Source: Clostridium guangxiense
GTDB taxonomy: Bacteria > Bacillota > Clostridia > Clostridiales > Clostridiaceae
DNA: 45,091 bases
Assembly (NCBI RefSeq): GCF_021043395.1
Contig: NZ_JAJNKE010000036.1
Span: forward strand, 1-45,091
Direction of reading: 5' to 3'
The notes below the pieces were generated by a model. The model was given only the letters and a program-made list of their open reading frames with translations. It was not told the DNA's origin and did no database searches. Both the position numbers and the translations under genes were made by a program. Of the stretch, positions 1 to 8,628 are shown piece after piece (position 1 is the first letter of the stretch; every line of letters starts with the position of its first letter).

Positions 1-196
1 AGGAGTTTTTTTCTGCTCAACGGCATAAGCCTTTTTTCTTCCACTTGCTTAGCAAGTGGTTTCCTTCGTTACACAAATAAAGCCACGGCAAGCTATACCG
101 TGGCACATATACATTGGAATATAGGTAAGTGGTAATCTACATCTCCTACCGCATTTCTGCGTGGTGGCGGCTACCTGTTCCGCCCTCTGATATTCC
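1..196 (-). ncRNA. Candidate structured RNA, possibly mobile-element associated
   Basis: This block is visibly richer in G and C than the DNA around it and has no credible reading frame. It contains a chain of hairpins: CCACTTGC with GCAAGTGG (41-48/52-59), GCCACGG with CCGTGGC (82-88/98-104), CGCA with TGCG near 140-160, and GGCGG with CCGCC near 167-185. A long-range pair, GGAATAT (116-122) with ATATTCC (190-196), closes the right half. The loop CTACCTG could also pair with the AGGTA near 123. Compact multi-stem RNAs of this kind accompany IS605/IscB-type elements (HEARO or omega RNA). A minus-strand transcript would run off the left edge, where a partner ORF could lie. Family and strand are inference. 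Confidence 0.45.
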
Positions 197-311
197 TTAC
201 ATATCAATAATATTAGCATATTTTTTTATACAATACTATAATTAATTTTTAATATTTCATATCTATATGATAAAAAAATGCAGAAACACATACCCTCCAT
301 TTTCATTATTA

Positions 312-596
312 CTATCTCAACTCAATATGAATTTCCTTTCCTAAACCTTTGGCAAGTTTACTTAAGAAATCTAAAGATGGATTATAGTTTCCGCTTTCAA
401 GCCTACTTATATTTGATTTTTGTGTTCCTACACGCTTAGCCAATTCTTCCTGAGTTAAATTTAATTCCTTTCTTGCCTTTATTACTTCAGAAATCAGCTC
501 ATAACGTGGTTTTAATTTTTCATATTCTTTTTTGAATTCACTATCTTTCATAAGTTCTTTTTTAATTATTGAAAAATCAACACTTGGTTTAGACAT
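312..596 (-). CDS. higA: HigA-type XRE antitoxin
   Basis: This 94-residue protein has an N-terminal linker and a C-terminal helix-turn-helix of the Cro/C1 (XRE) type: LNLTQEELAKRVGTQKSNIS followed by RLESGNYNPS. In HigBA pairs the antitoxin binds the toxin and represses their shared promoter. I start it at 596 because an AGAGGTG ribosome site sits just upstream; a longer in-frame start at 644 lies inside the toxin gene without a clear site. It overlaps the 3' end of the toxin gene by 8 bases, giving the toxin-first order typical of HigBA. The 16-bp palindrome in the promoter at 1000-1015 is its likely operator. Confidence 0.85.
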   Translation of the reverse strand: MSKPSVDFSIIKKELMKDSEFKKEYEKLKPRYELISEVIKARKELNLTQEELAKRVGTQKSNISRLESGNYNPSLDFLSKLAKGLGKEIHIELR

Positions 597-954
597 CTTG
601 ACACCTCTTTTCAAAATCATCTTTATACTTTCTTGCTTTTTCAAGTTCTATACTAGGTGTTTTATTAGTTTTCTTTAAAAATCCACTTAGCAATATAAAT
701 TTATTATCTTGATAAGTAAAATAAAAAATTCTTGATGCATCTGTTCCTAACTTTATTCTTAATTCATATATACCTTTGTATTTTTCTCCCTTAATAGATT
801 TTACATATGGTTCCTTCAAATAAATTCCATGTTCTTTTAATAATTCTATTTCACTATACGCTTTTGCTCTCATTTTAGGTGAAAGTGATAATAAAAATTC
901 CATTACAGGAATATTGCCATTTCTTCTTTGGTAAAACTCAACCTTCCATTCCAC
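589..954 (-). CDS. higB: HigB/RelE-type toxin (phage Gp49-like family)
   Basis: At 121 residues it matches the length and pattern of the Gp49-like HigB family: an N-terminal strand with EFYQRRNGNIPVMEFL, a helix rich in Lys and Glu, then GIYELRIKLGTDASRIFYF and a C-terminal FLKKTNKTP segment with basic residues. Members are ribosome-dependent mRNA interferases of the RelE fold. The start is supported by GAGGAG upstream. It is the first gene of the pair and overlaps the antitoxin start. It lies downstream of the long helicase operon but has its own promoter, so it is probably an independent addiction module within the island. Confidence 0.85.
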   Translation of the reverse strand: MEWKVEFYQRRNGNIPVMEFLLSLSPKMRAKAYSEIELLKEHGIYLKEPYVKSIKGEKYKGIYELRIKLGTDASRIFYFTYQDNKFILLSGFLKKTNKTPSIELEKARKYKDDFEKRCQDV

Positions 955-996
955 TTTTTTGCTCCTCTTTTGTAATATATGAAATTTCCTAATTAA

Positions 997-1025
997 ATAT
1001 TATCATATATGATAACTAAAATCAA
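997..1025 (-). promoter_or_regulatory. higBA promoter with palindromic operator
   Basis: On the minus strand TTGATT (1020-1025) and TAATAT (997-1002) are separated by exactly 17 bases. The spacer contains TTATCATATATGATAA (1000-1015), a perfect 16-bp palindrome overlapping the -10 box. This is where an autorepressing antitoxin would be expected to bind. Assignment to HigA is inference from position. Confidence 0.7.
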
Positions 1026-1073
1026 TATAATTTTATGTTCTTGATCTCTATTCTGAGATAATTATTGCATTCA

Positions 1074-2909
1074 CTAAATATAATTAGTATCATATTTAGT
1101 CTCTTTATCTTCATCGTTCAAAGATGCTTCCAACTCTATGCCTTCTTCAATCTCCTTTATCATATCTTCATTTAGTTTTGGTTCTTTTTCCTTCTCCTTT
1201 AATCTATATAACTTTCCATTTCCTACAATTCTATACTTTTGCTTTAATTCTTCAATTTTCTTTTTAGTAAATCCACTTGCCACATAATCCTTATGATCAA
1301 AATCATAAATAAATTCTGAAATTTGAGACTCCATTTTACAGTTATTTGCTATTAAATAAAGCTTTTCTTTTGCCCTTGTCATAGCAACATATAATAATTT
1401 TTTTTCTGTATTTATAAACTCTAAAATATCTTCATTTATTAAACTTTCATCCTTATTTTCATTACTTTCTTTAATTTTTTTAATTTCAGAACTATGAGGA
1501 TAAAAACTAGTATTAAAATCAACTATGAATACTACATCAAATTCTAGTCCTTTTACATCATAGGCATTAGTATAAAATATTTGCTTATCTTTCTTATAAT
1601 TAAATTTATAAGAATAAGTATTCATATCAGCCATACTTTGCATAAGCAATTCTTCAAGCTTTAATCTAAATGGACTTTTATATCCTGTTTTTTTCTTTAC
1701 TTCTTCTCTATGTATTATTGCTATATTTTTACTTGAATCTTCATAAAATATTTTCTTAATCTCGCTTACTATATACTTTATTGCAGTATCCCCTTCTTTT
1801 GCAACACGAATTACTGGCTTTTCACCATGCTTCACAAATTGTTTTGTTGCTAACTTGTCCTGTGAATCGTAAAAATCCAAAGAATTTGCTAAAGTAACTA
1901 TTTCTGCTGTCGATCTATAATTTTTATTTAACACTCTTCTTCTTCCCTTTTGCCGTATCATTAAGCCTATATCTTCATATTTTACAGGACATTTATTATA
2001 TATTTTTTGCTTTGCATCACCAGACAAAACAATGGACTTTTTAGTTAATTTACATAAAGCTTTAATCTGCATAGGATCAAGATCTTGAACCTCATCGACA
2101 AAAATATAATCATACTTTATTTCATCATTCAAAAGATAACTATTTTGCAGCATTTTTAAAGCATAATCCTCCAAATCTAACATTTCTCCATACTTATAGC
2201 TTTCTAATTGTCTTTGATATTCCTTATATATTTTAAATATTGTCTTTCTTTGATTTCTTGTAAGCCTTATGCTTTTACTTCTACCTGTTCTTTCGGTTGA
2301 TAAATACTTATCGAGTTCAACAAATCCCATTGCCTTAATCCATGCAATTTCTTCAGTTACAAAGTTCATGGTATGAGTAGAATATAATCTTTCTTCGCTA
2401 GGTAAATTTTTATAGGTTTCTGAAGTTTTTTCAGTATACCTTGCAAGTATTGCTGCTATCCTTCTAAGTGAATCACCTTGATATTTTTTGATTTTTTCAA
2501 CATCAAGCCTTCCAACACCATGTCCAATTACCCTTATTTGTTTTAATATTTTAGTAGCCATTTCGTGAAATGTCATTACATGTGCAATATGCTTGTCTTT
2601 ATTTTCAAGGTATTCTTTTGAAGTTTCTAATCTCTTTTTAGTATCCTCTATTAAAGTAGAATTATAAGTTACAAATAAAATTTTTTCACCTTCTTCTCTT
2701 ACTAATACATTAATGAATTTATATAACAGTGTTAAGCTTTTTCCAGTACCTGCATAGCCTTCTATTAAAAGCTGTTCCTCACCTTGTTCAATTATACTTA
2801 TCTGTTCTGGTGAAAGATTTATTCCTTCTAAGTAACTATAGTCTTTAAAATTTTGCCATACCCTAGATAGTTTAGTAAAAAATTCTGTACTTTTATTACC
2901 TATGCTCAA
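1074..2909 (-). CDS. UvrD/Rep-like superfamily 1 helicase (611 aa)
   Basis: A superfamily 1A helicase. Visible motifs are Walker A GYAGTGKS (residues 51-58), Walker B YIFVDEVQDLD (about 270), motif III VLSGDAKQKIY, motif IV NKNYRSTAEI, motif V AYDVKGLEFDVVFI and motif VI YVAMTRAKEKLYL (from 507). A charged tail of about 90 residues follows with no nuclease motif. It probably translocates 3'-5' on single-stranded DNA. The start appears to be TTG at 2909, preceded by GGAGGGGAG at good spacing, and it overlaps the upstream AddB-like gene by 14 bases, suggesting translational coupling. It is the last gene of the long operon. Its DEVQD Walker B differs from the DEFQD of the other helicase, so the two are not recent duplicates. 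Confidence 0.88.
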   Translation of the reverse strand: MSIGNKSTEFFTKLSRVWQNFKDYSYLEGINLSPEQISIIEQGEEQLLIEGYAGTGKSLTLLYKFINVLVREEGEKILFVTYNSTLIEDTKKRLETSKEYLENKDKHIAHVMTFHEMATKILKQIRVIGHGVGRLDVEKIKKYQGDSLRRIAAILARYTEKTSETYKNLPSEERLYSTHTMNFVTEEIAWIKAMGFVELDKYLSTERTGRSKSIRLTRNQRKTIFKIYKEYQRQLESYKYGEMLDLEDYALKMLQNSYLLNDEIKYDYIFVDEVQDLDPMQIKALCKLTKKSIVLSGDAKQKIYNKCPVKYEDIGLMIRQKGRRRVLNKNYRSTAEIVTLANSLDFYDSQDKLATKQFVKHGEKPVIRVAKEGDTAIKYIVSEIKKIFYEDSSKNIAIIHREEVKKKTGYKSPFRLKLEELLMQSMADMNTYSYKFNYKKDKQIFYTNAYDVKGLEFDVVFIVDFNTSFYPHSSEIKKIKESNENKDESLINEDILEFINTEKKLLYVAMTRAKEKLYLIANNCKMESQISEFIYDFDHKDYVASGFTKKKIEELKQKYRIVGNGKLYRLKEKEKEPKLNEDMIKEIEEGIELEASLNDEDKETKYDTNYI

Positions 2910-5562
2910 TTACAAAATCTCCCCTCCCACAGATATAACAATGAGGACACATCATACAATGAAATCCACTATTAAAAACATTTCCATCTAAATATTCATC
3001 TACAAATTTATCATAATATTTCTTACCATCAAATTCACCCTTGTTATATTTATTTCTTATTTTGCTTTTTTCTGTAACAATATACTTGCTTTTTAATAAA
3101 TATAGTGCATAAATATTCTTAGGATAATTAATGCCATCAAAATATCTATATTCCTTTAAATTTTTTCTACTATATTCACAGTCTAAAATGTTTTTTTTCA
3201 CTACATCTTCCCACTGTGGGAATAGTTTAAATATATAGTTATAAATATTTGAATACGCATTTTCTATACTATTTTTTAGCATGCTTATTAAAGCCGAAAA
3301 AACTAGTTTATGATGAAAGTCTGAATAATAAATAGGATATTCCTCAAGTATTGATGAAAATAAAAACTTCTCTTCACAAAAATCTAAATCTCTATATGCT
3401 ACTTCTGGTAACTTTCGTCCTTCACTTTTAATCAATTTTTTGTCATAACTATATTTTTCCAAATATTCTATTTCATCTTCATTTACTACATCATTATAAT
3501 CTAAGCTTTGTTTTGCATATCCCACACTACCGTAAAGAGCTTCAATTTGCTTTAACAAAATTGACTTACTATCATTAGTTCTAAGTCCTTCTATCCAGCT
3601 AAATTCAATTTCTTTATTAAAATTAATAAACAAATTAGCCAAAGCAAATTTTATATATGACTCAAAAGATTCCCGGCTCTGCTCTTGAAGATAAATCCCT
3701 TGTAATACTACTTCTCTATGCCATCCTTTAAGGTTTTCTTTAAATATAATTTTTAATTCGTCCATTGAAAGTATTTTTCCCATTTCTTTATACTTTTCTG
3801 TATATTCTTGATAAGCTTTATAAGATAAATCTGATACACATAGCTTTTTCTTATTCGGATAAAATAAATTGTCCCTTAACACTACTCCTTCAAGCTGATC
3901 AATAGAAAAATCTTGTTCTTGCTTTTGATATTTACTTAAAACTAAATAAGAATTAAATAACTCAGATAGTTCCTCCCTGTAAAATTTTTTTCCAAAAATA
4001 TCCGGATTATTTATAACCCAATATATTTTCCTTACAATTCTTTTTTGGAGTTCATCCCCTGAATTATATAAATTAACTATATACTTATTTCTAAATAAAA
4101 TAACCATGTTTTCTAAATGTGATTTTACATCTATCAATTCATTTTCAGTTTCAAATTCCTTCAATATAAATCTCTTTAATCTCAGAGAAAGTTCAAGCAT
4201 ATAATTTGCTGTAATATTATATTTTTCAAGATTTGCATAGCTAAATGCTCTAAATGGATTTGATAAAAATCCCTTAGTTTTATCATTTTTTATTCTATTT
4301 TTAACTTGTCCTTCAAAAATATCACTGACTTCTTCAATATCCTTTATTTTATCAATTCTATCTATTATTTCATCTATTGTACTTACTCCTGAAAAATATT
4401 CTTCATTATCCATCAAAAACGAAGAAAGACGAATTCCATTCCAATCTTTATATTGTACCCAACCTGATGTTATCATTTCTCTAAAAGTATTAAAATTAAG
4501 TTTCACAATATTATTTTCCACTTCGCAATTATATAAATTAAATATAAACCTACCTAATGTACTTTGATAACAATGATTTCTAATATTGAGATTATTTCTT
4601 TTCATGCAAGATTGTAAACTGTCCTTACAAAAAGTAACTATTATATTGTTATTTACATGTTTTTGGAAATCACAAACCTGACTATAATTTATAACCGTTA
4701 CTTTTTCATTCTCAAATTCAGATAAATTATTCTTTTCAAGAAAATCTAAATATCTCAAATTTTCCTTTACAGAGGTCGAATATTTATTATTTATTGCTAT
4801 ATTAAAAATTGATTTATTGTTATATATCATGTTCCAACTTTTATTTACGACCTTCAAATTGTTAAAATATGGTATTCTAAATATAACTTCATAACCAGAT
4901 AGTTTAAGCATTTGAGCTATCATATATCTTTTAAGATCCAAAAAATTTAAATTATAAAAGTAAACTCTTTTTATATTACAACCATCTTGATTTATTTTTC
5001 TTGATAAAATTCCACCTTTATTTTTGTTATATTTACTTCTAGCTGCAATAAAAGAATTTGATATTTTTCTTCCAATGTTAGAAAAAGATTTTATATTTAA
5101 TACCTCTACGCTTACTTCTTTAAAATATTCTCTATTAATAAAATCATTAAATATTTCCTTTATGAGTTGAAGTTTTAAACCTTGTGGTTTATAATCTAAC
5201 TTTCTCACTCCTGCTTCAACTAAAAATATAAGATCACTTAATAGCAAAGATAAATTTTCTTCTAAAAATTTTATTTCTCTAAGTGTTTTCTTATTAGCCC
5301 ACCTATTTTTAATTTCAGTCAAAGACATTCTAAGCTGTGCCTTTAACTTTATTCTATTTATTGTGTTTGTCCAACTTGGATATATATCATTAATAAAATT
5401 TTCTATATCTATTACTCTCCATTGCTTTTCTTCACTTAAATGTGTTCTTTCTATAATCATATGTTCAAGTGAATCATTCGCAGTAATATACAACGCATCA
5501 TTTTCAATTTTTAAATTGCTAAAATATTCTCTAGAATTATTATGTGTTTCCACTTTATACAT
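2896..5562 (-). CDS. AddB-like protein with Fe-S cysteine motif, no evident helicase or nuclease motifs
   Basis: This 888-residue protein lacks a Walker A. It resembles the inactive-helicase partner of AddAB-type enzymes: the stretch KRYMIAQMLKLSGYEVIFRI looks like a degenerate SF1 core. The C-terminal part carries C729 in FCEEKFLF and then C869-x2-C872-x5-C878 (with an extra C875). This is the spacing of the iron-sulfur staple in AddB and Cas4 nucleases, where one upstream Cys joins three C-terminal ones. I do not see the usual D...ExK nuclease residues between them, so the nuclease may be dead or strongly diverged. A GGGGGC site precedes ATG at 5562. It overlaps both neighbours, 8 bp with the UvrD gene upstream and 14 bp with the helicase downstream, so the three are probably one complex. 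AddB homology is inference from pattern. Confidence 0.65.
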   Translation of the reverse strand: MYKVETHNNSREYFSNLKIENDALYITANDSLEHMIIERTHLSEEKQWRVIDIENFINDIYPSWTNTINRIKLKAQLRMSLTEIKNRWANKKTLREIKFLEENLSLLLSDLIFLVEAGVRKLDYKPQGLKLQLIKEIFNDFINREYFKEVSVEVLNIKSFSNIGRKISNSFIAARSKYNKNKGGILSRKINQDGCNIKRVYFYNLNFLDLKRYMIAQMLKLSGYEVIFRIPYFNNLKVVNKSWNMIYNNKSIFNIAINNKYSTSVKENLRYLDFLEKNNLSEFENEKVTVINYSQVCDFQKHVNNNIIVTFCKDSLQSCMKRNNLNIRNHCYQSTLGRFIFNLYNCEVENNIVKLNFNTFREMITSGWVQYKDWNGIRLSSFLMDNEEYFSGVSTIDEIIDRIDKIKDIEEVSDIFEGQVKNRIKNDKTKGFLSNPFRAFSYANLEKYNITANYMLELSLRLKRFILKEFETENELIDVKSHLENMVILFRNKYIVNLYNSGDELQKRIVRKIYWVINNPDIFGKKFYREELSELFNSYLVLSKYQKQEQDFSIDQLEGVVLRDNLFYPNKKKLCVSDLSYKAYQEYTEKYKEMGKILSMDELKIIFKENLKGWHREVVLQGIYLQEQSRESFESYIKFALANLFINFNKEIEFSWIEGLRTNDSKSILLKQIEALYGSVGYAKQSLDYNDVVNEDEIEYLEKYSYDKKLIKSEGRKLPEVAYRDLDFCEEKFLFSSILEEYPIYYSDFHHKLVFSALISMLKNSIENAYSNIYNYIFKLFPQWEDVVKKNILDCEYSRKNLKEYRYFDGINYPKNIYALYLLKSKYIVTEKSKIRNKYNKGEFDGKKYYDKFVDEYLDGNVFNSGFHCMMCPHCYICGRGDFVIEHR

Positions 5563-7969
5563 AAGTTCTAGCGCCCCCTATTAGACTTTTCCAATTATTT
5601 TGGCCCTCAGTACCAATTACTCCTGATGCATTTAAAAATAATTTTCTTTTGCACCTTGTCATTGCAACATATAAAATTCTAGCTTCCTCACCTATTATTT
5701 CACTTTTTTCATCTTTTAAATAATCTGAATAATAAGAATTCGTATACTCATCTTCTCCAAGTTTAACTTTAAATCCTATATTAACCTTATTCCTATTACT
5801 CCTTAAAATAACATCAACACTTTTACTTATGATAAATCTATTTGTAAGCTTTGGCATAATAACATAATCATATTCCATACCTTTTGCTTTATGAACCGTA
5901 AGACATTGCAGAAAATCCTTTTCATATATAGCATCTAATTTTCTAGCATCTACAGTATTGTCTGTTGAAATTTTAAGTTTTAAAAATTCTTCAATTTCAA
6001 ATATAGAAGACACATTGTCAGAAAAATTATCTCTTAATATAAATAATAAATGTTCTAAATTAAGCTTATACTCTAGTGTTTTGGCATAAGCTACTTTTTT
6101 ATAATTGTCTTTATTCATTTTAGCTTTTAATAATTCTCTAACATAATAATTTTTAATTGGCTTTAATGCATCTATTACTTCATCAATAAGCTCCAAGATA
6201 TTTATGTTATTTATCTTTTGTTGATACTCATACCACTTTTCCTTTTTTAGCATTTCCTTTAAATATTCATTTACTTCACTACTATTCTCTCGTAAAATTT
6301 TCTCCTTATTAATTTTTTCATTTATATAAGGAGTTTCTATAAATGAATACATAACATTATTTGAATTTGAATCTACAAGTGCTCTTATCATAATATAAAA
6401 ATCTCTTACAGCTTCATGCCTAAAAAATTCTCCTGTAACATCAACTCTGCAAAGAATACTATTTTTATCACAAAAATTCTTAAACTTTTTTATGTCCTTA
6501 TTACTTCTAAATAGAACTGCTACTGCTTCTTTTTCTTCCTTTGAATCTAATATATCCTGAAAAAATTTAGCTGCTTCAGGTGTATTTTCAATTAAAGTTT
6601 TATACTCAATTTTAGAAAGTTCATCTTTATTTTTTAAAGAATACGCACTTTCGTCATAATTAAACTTGTCTACATTTTCGCTTATTTTTATAAATATATC
6701 ATTTATCTCTTTTAATAAATTGGCATCCGTTCTATAATTTCTAACCATAGAGAATTCTTTAAAATTCATATTACAAGAATTCAAGTTTTCTTTTAATCTA
6801 TAAAAAGATGAATGCTCCGCTCCTCTAAAACGATATATACTTTGTTTTTCATCACCTACTACTAAAAGGTTTGCTCCAGTTATATGGCAGAAATTTGATA
6901 CAAAATCTATCTGTATATTATCACTATCTTGAAATTCATCTACTATTATTAGCTCATATTCTCCCTTTGCTACATAAAACAGTTCTTTGTAAACTAGTTT
7001 TTTCATAAGATCCGCAATTTCAAATTCATAGTTTTTGCTATTTTCTAAATATTCTTGAGCTTTTTTCAGTACTATTTCAACAAGTTTTGAAAACCTAGCA
7101 TCATCAGTACCAAAATCGACTTCATAATTAGTAGAATTTACATCAATAGAATAGTTATCAAGCTTTTTCCAAATAGAAAGCAATTTAGCCTCTACATCAT
7201 AAATTGGATAATATTTTATAGTTTCATAAATTTCTCTATGATTTTTATACAAATAATCTAATCCCTCTGTTATAGCTTTTTTTCTATAAAATTTAAAAGT
7301 TCTAATCTTAACCTCTTTATTTAGATTTATACTCTTACCAAATTTGTTTATTAGCCTCTTTGAAAATTCATGTATGGTTGTTATAGTACATTTTACAACT
7401 TCGTCCATCATATCAAGGTACTCTGAATTTTTAGTTACATCGTAATACTTCTCCAATAGTGCTACCAATTTTTTTCTCATTTCCATACTAGCTTTATTAG
7501 TAAAAGTAATTAGTGCTGCTTTCTTAAATGTAAAATAAGGATTAGTTTTCTTTAAAAATATAAGTCTATTCATCATTGTTGTAGTCTTTCCGGTTCCCGC
7601 CCCTGATGTAACAATGTAATTCATGTTTTCTTTTGCCGTTACTATTTCATACTGCTCATAATTAAATTGTGAATTTTTATCATCACAAATACTTTTATAT
7701 AATTTTTCATTTATGATATTGCCATCTTCAGCTATTATGGCAGTTTCATCAGAAAATTTTGTTTGATTTTCATATACATAAAGAAGATTGTTTTCTAAAG
7801 CTAATTTAAATATATTATCATACTTTTCATCCAATACTTTCTCTAAGTTTTCACTAAGAAATAAATGAGCAATTACACCATTTTTAAGGCATTTGACTAT
7901 GTAATATATATTTTCTTCTGATAAGTTATTACTATACATTAATAATGAATATAGCGGTATATTAAACAT
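5555..7969 (-). CDS. UvrD-like helicase (804 aa), AddA/PcrA type without nuclease domain
   Basis: A superfamily 1A helicase with about 100 extra N-terminal residues. Motifs: Q-motif FNYEQYEIVTA (102-112), Walker A SGAGTGKTT (122-130), TFTNKASMEMRKK (Ia), LIIVDEFQDSD (about 345), VVGDEKQSIYRFRGAE (III), VRNYRTDANLL (IV), TVHKAKGMEYDYVIMP (V) and YVAMTRCKRKLFL (from 767). The protein stops about 25 residues after motif VI, so the RecB-type nuclease domain of AddA is absent. ATG at 7969 follows GGAGG. Its stop overlaps the start of the AddB-like gene by 8 bp. It is the likely motor of the complex with that protein; the partner assignment rests on gene overlap and the AddA/AddB analogy. Confidence 0.88.
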   Translation of the reverse strand: MFNIPLYSLLMYSNNLSEENIYYIVKCLKNGVIAHLFLSENLEKVLDEKYDNIFKLALENNLLYVYENQTKFSDETAIIAEDGNIINEKLYKSICDDKNSQFNYEQYEIVTAKENMNYIVTSGAGTGKTTTMMNRLIFLKKTNPYFTFKKAALITFTNKASMEMRKKLVALLEKYYDVTKNSEYLDMMDEVVKCTITTIHEFSKRLINKFGKSINLNKEVKIRTFKFYRKKAITEGLDYLYKNHREIYETIKYYPIYDVEAKLLSIWKKLDNYSIDVNSTNYEVDFGTDDARFSKLVEIVLKKAQEYLENSKNYEFEIADLMKKLVYKELFYVAKGEYELIIVDEFQDSDNIQIDFVSNFCHITGANLLVVGDEKQSIYRFRGAEHSSFYRLKENLNSCNMNFKEFSMVRNYRTDANLLKEINDIFIKISENVDKFNYDESAYSLKNKDELSKIEYKTLIENTPEAAKFFQDILDSKEEKEAVAVLFRSNKDIKKFKNFCDKNSILCRVDVTGEFFRHEAVRDFYIMIRALVDSNSNNVMYSFIETPYINEKINKEKILRENSSEVNEYLKEMLKKEKWYEYQQKINNINILELIDEVIDALKPIKNYYVRELLKAKMNKDNYKKVAYAKTLEYKLNLEHLLFILRDNFSDNVSSIFEIEEFLKLKISTDNTVDARKLDAIYEKDFLQCLTVHKAKGMEYDYVIMPKLTNRFIISKSVDVILRSNRNKVNIGFKVKLGEDEYTNSYYSDYLKDEKSEIIGEEARILYVAMTRCKRKLFLNASGVIGTEGQNNWKSLIGGARTYV

Positions 7970-8010
7970 GATTTAGCCTCCAAATAAATCGCTTTAAAAT
8001 TCAGGTGATT

Positions 8011-8556
8011 TTATATAACTGCATTACTATTTTTCTTTGCAAAAAGCTGGTCTATATTATTTACCTTAACTTTTAATGTATTATCTAAACCATCTAGTTT
8101 ATCTGCTCTTGCTGTACCATATATATCAAAATCTCGGTGACCTTTTATTAGTCTTACCTTTATACTTTGATTTTTATATTTATCTATTCTTTTAAGGTCA
8201 ATACATTTAAAAATAATATCTTTATATACCACTGAAATTCTGCTTTTATTTAATGCTTTTCTTCCACATACAAAAATAAAGTATAACTTTCTACTACATT
8301 CTTCTATGGTTTTAATTTCTTCAATTTGTTTATCCGTAAAAGGGAAATTCCATATTTGACTACTCTTTGAATCACTTTCACTTGAAGGATTTTCGCTGAA
8401 TTTTACATATACTCTAAAATCACCATCGTCGGTCGCAAAGTCATATATTTTTCTATTAGAATCGATCCTCTCTTCAAAAAGCGCTGGAACAATACCATTA
8501 TTCAATAAGTAAGATAAAAAAGCTCCACAATAAAAATCCTCTCTTGTAATATTCAT
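8011..8556 (-). CDS. Small unknown protein, possible PD-(D/E)XK nuclease fold
   Basis: 181 residues, no family recognised. The N-terminal half has the alternation seen in restriction-endonuclease-like folds: KIYDFATDDGDFRVYVKFSE gives an Asp on one strand and D-x6-K on the next, followed by a Trp-Phe rich turn (IWNFPFT). A strand LYFIFVCGRKAL and a basic C-terminal half follow. If this reading is right, it may supply a nuclease that the adjacent helicases lack. The ATG at 8556 follows AGAGGTG. The gap to the helicase gene is 41 bp, to the upstream zinc-finger gene 72 bp. The fold is inference from spacing only. Confidence 0.5.
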   Translation of the reverse strand: MNITREDFYCGAFLSYLLNNGIVPALFEERIDSNRKIYDFATDDGDFRVYVKFSENPSSESDSKSSQIWNFPFTDKQIEEIKTIEECSRKLYFIFVCGRKALNKSRISVVYKDIIFKCIDLKRIDKYKNQSIKVRLIKGHRDFDIYGTARADKLDGLDNTLKVKVNNIDQLFAKKNSNAVI

Positions 8557-8628
8557 AAGATTTCACCTCTTCACTCTGAATTTGAAAATAATATATTTTA
8601 ATCATAAAATTCTTAATAATGACTAATC

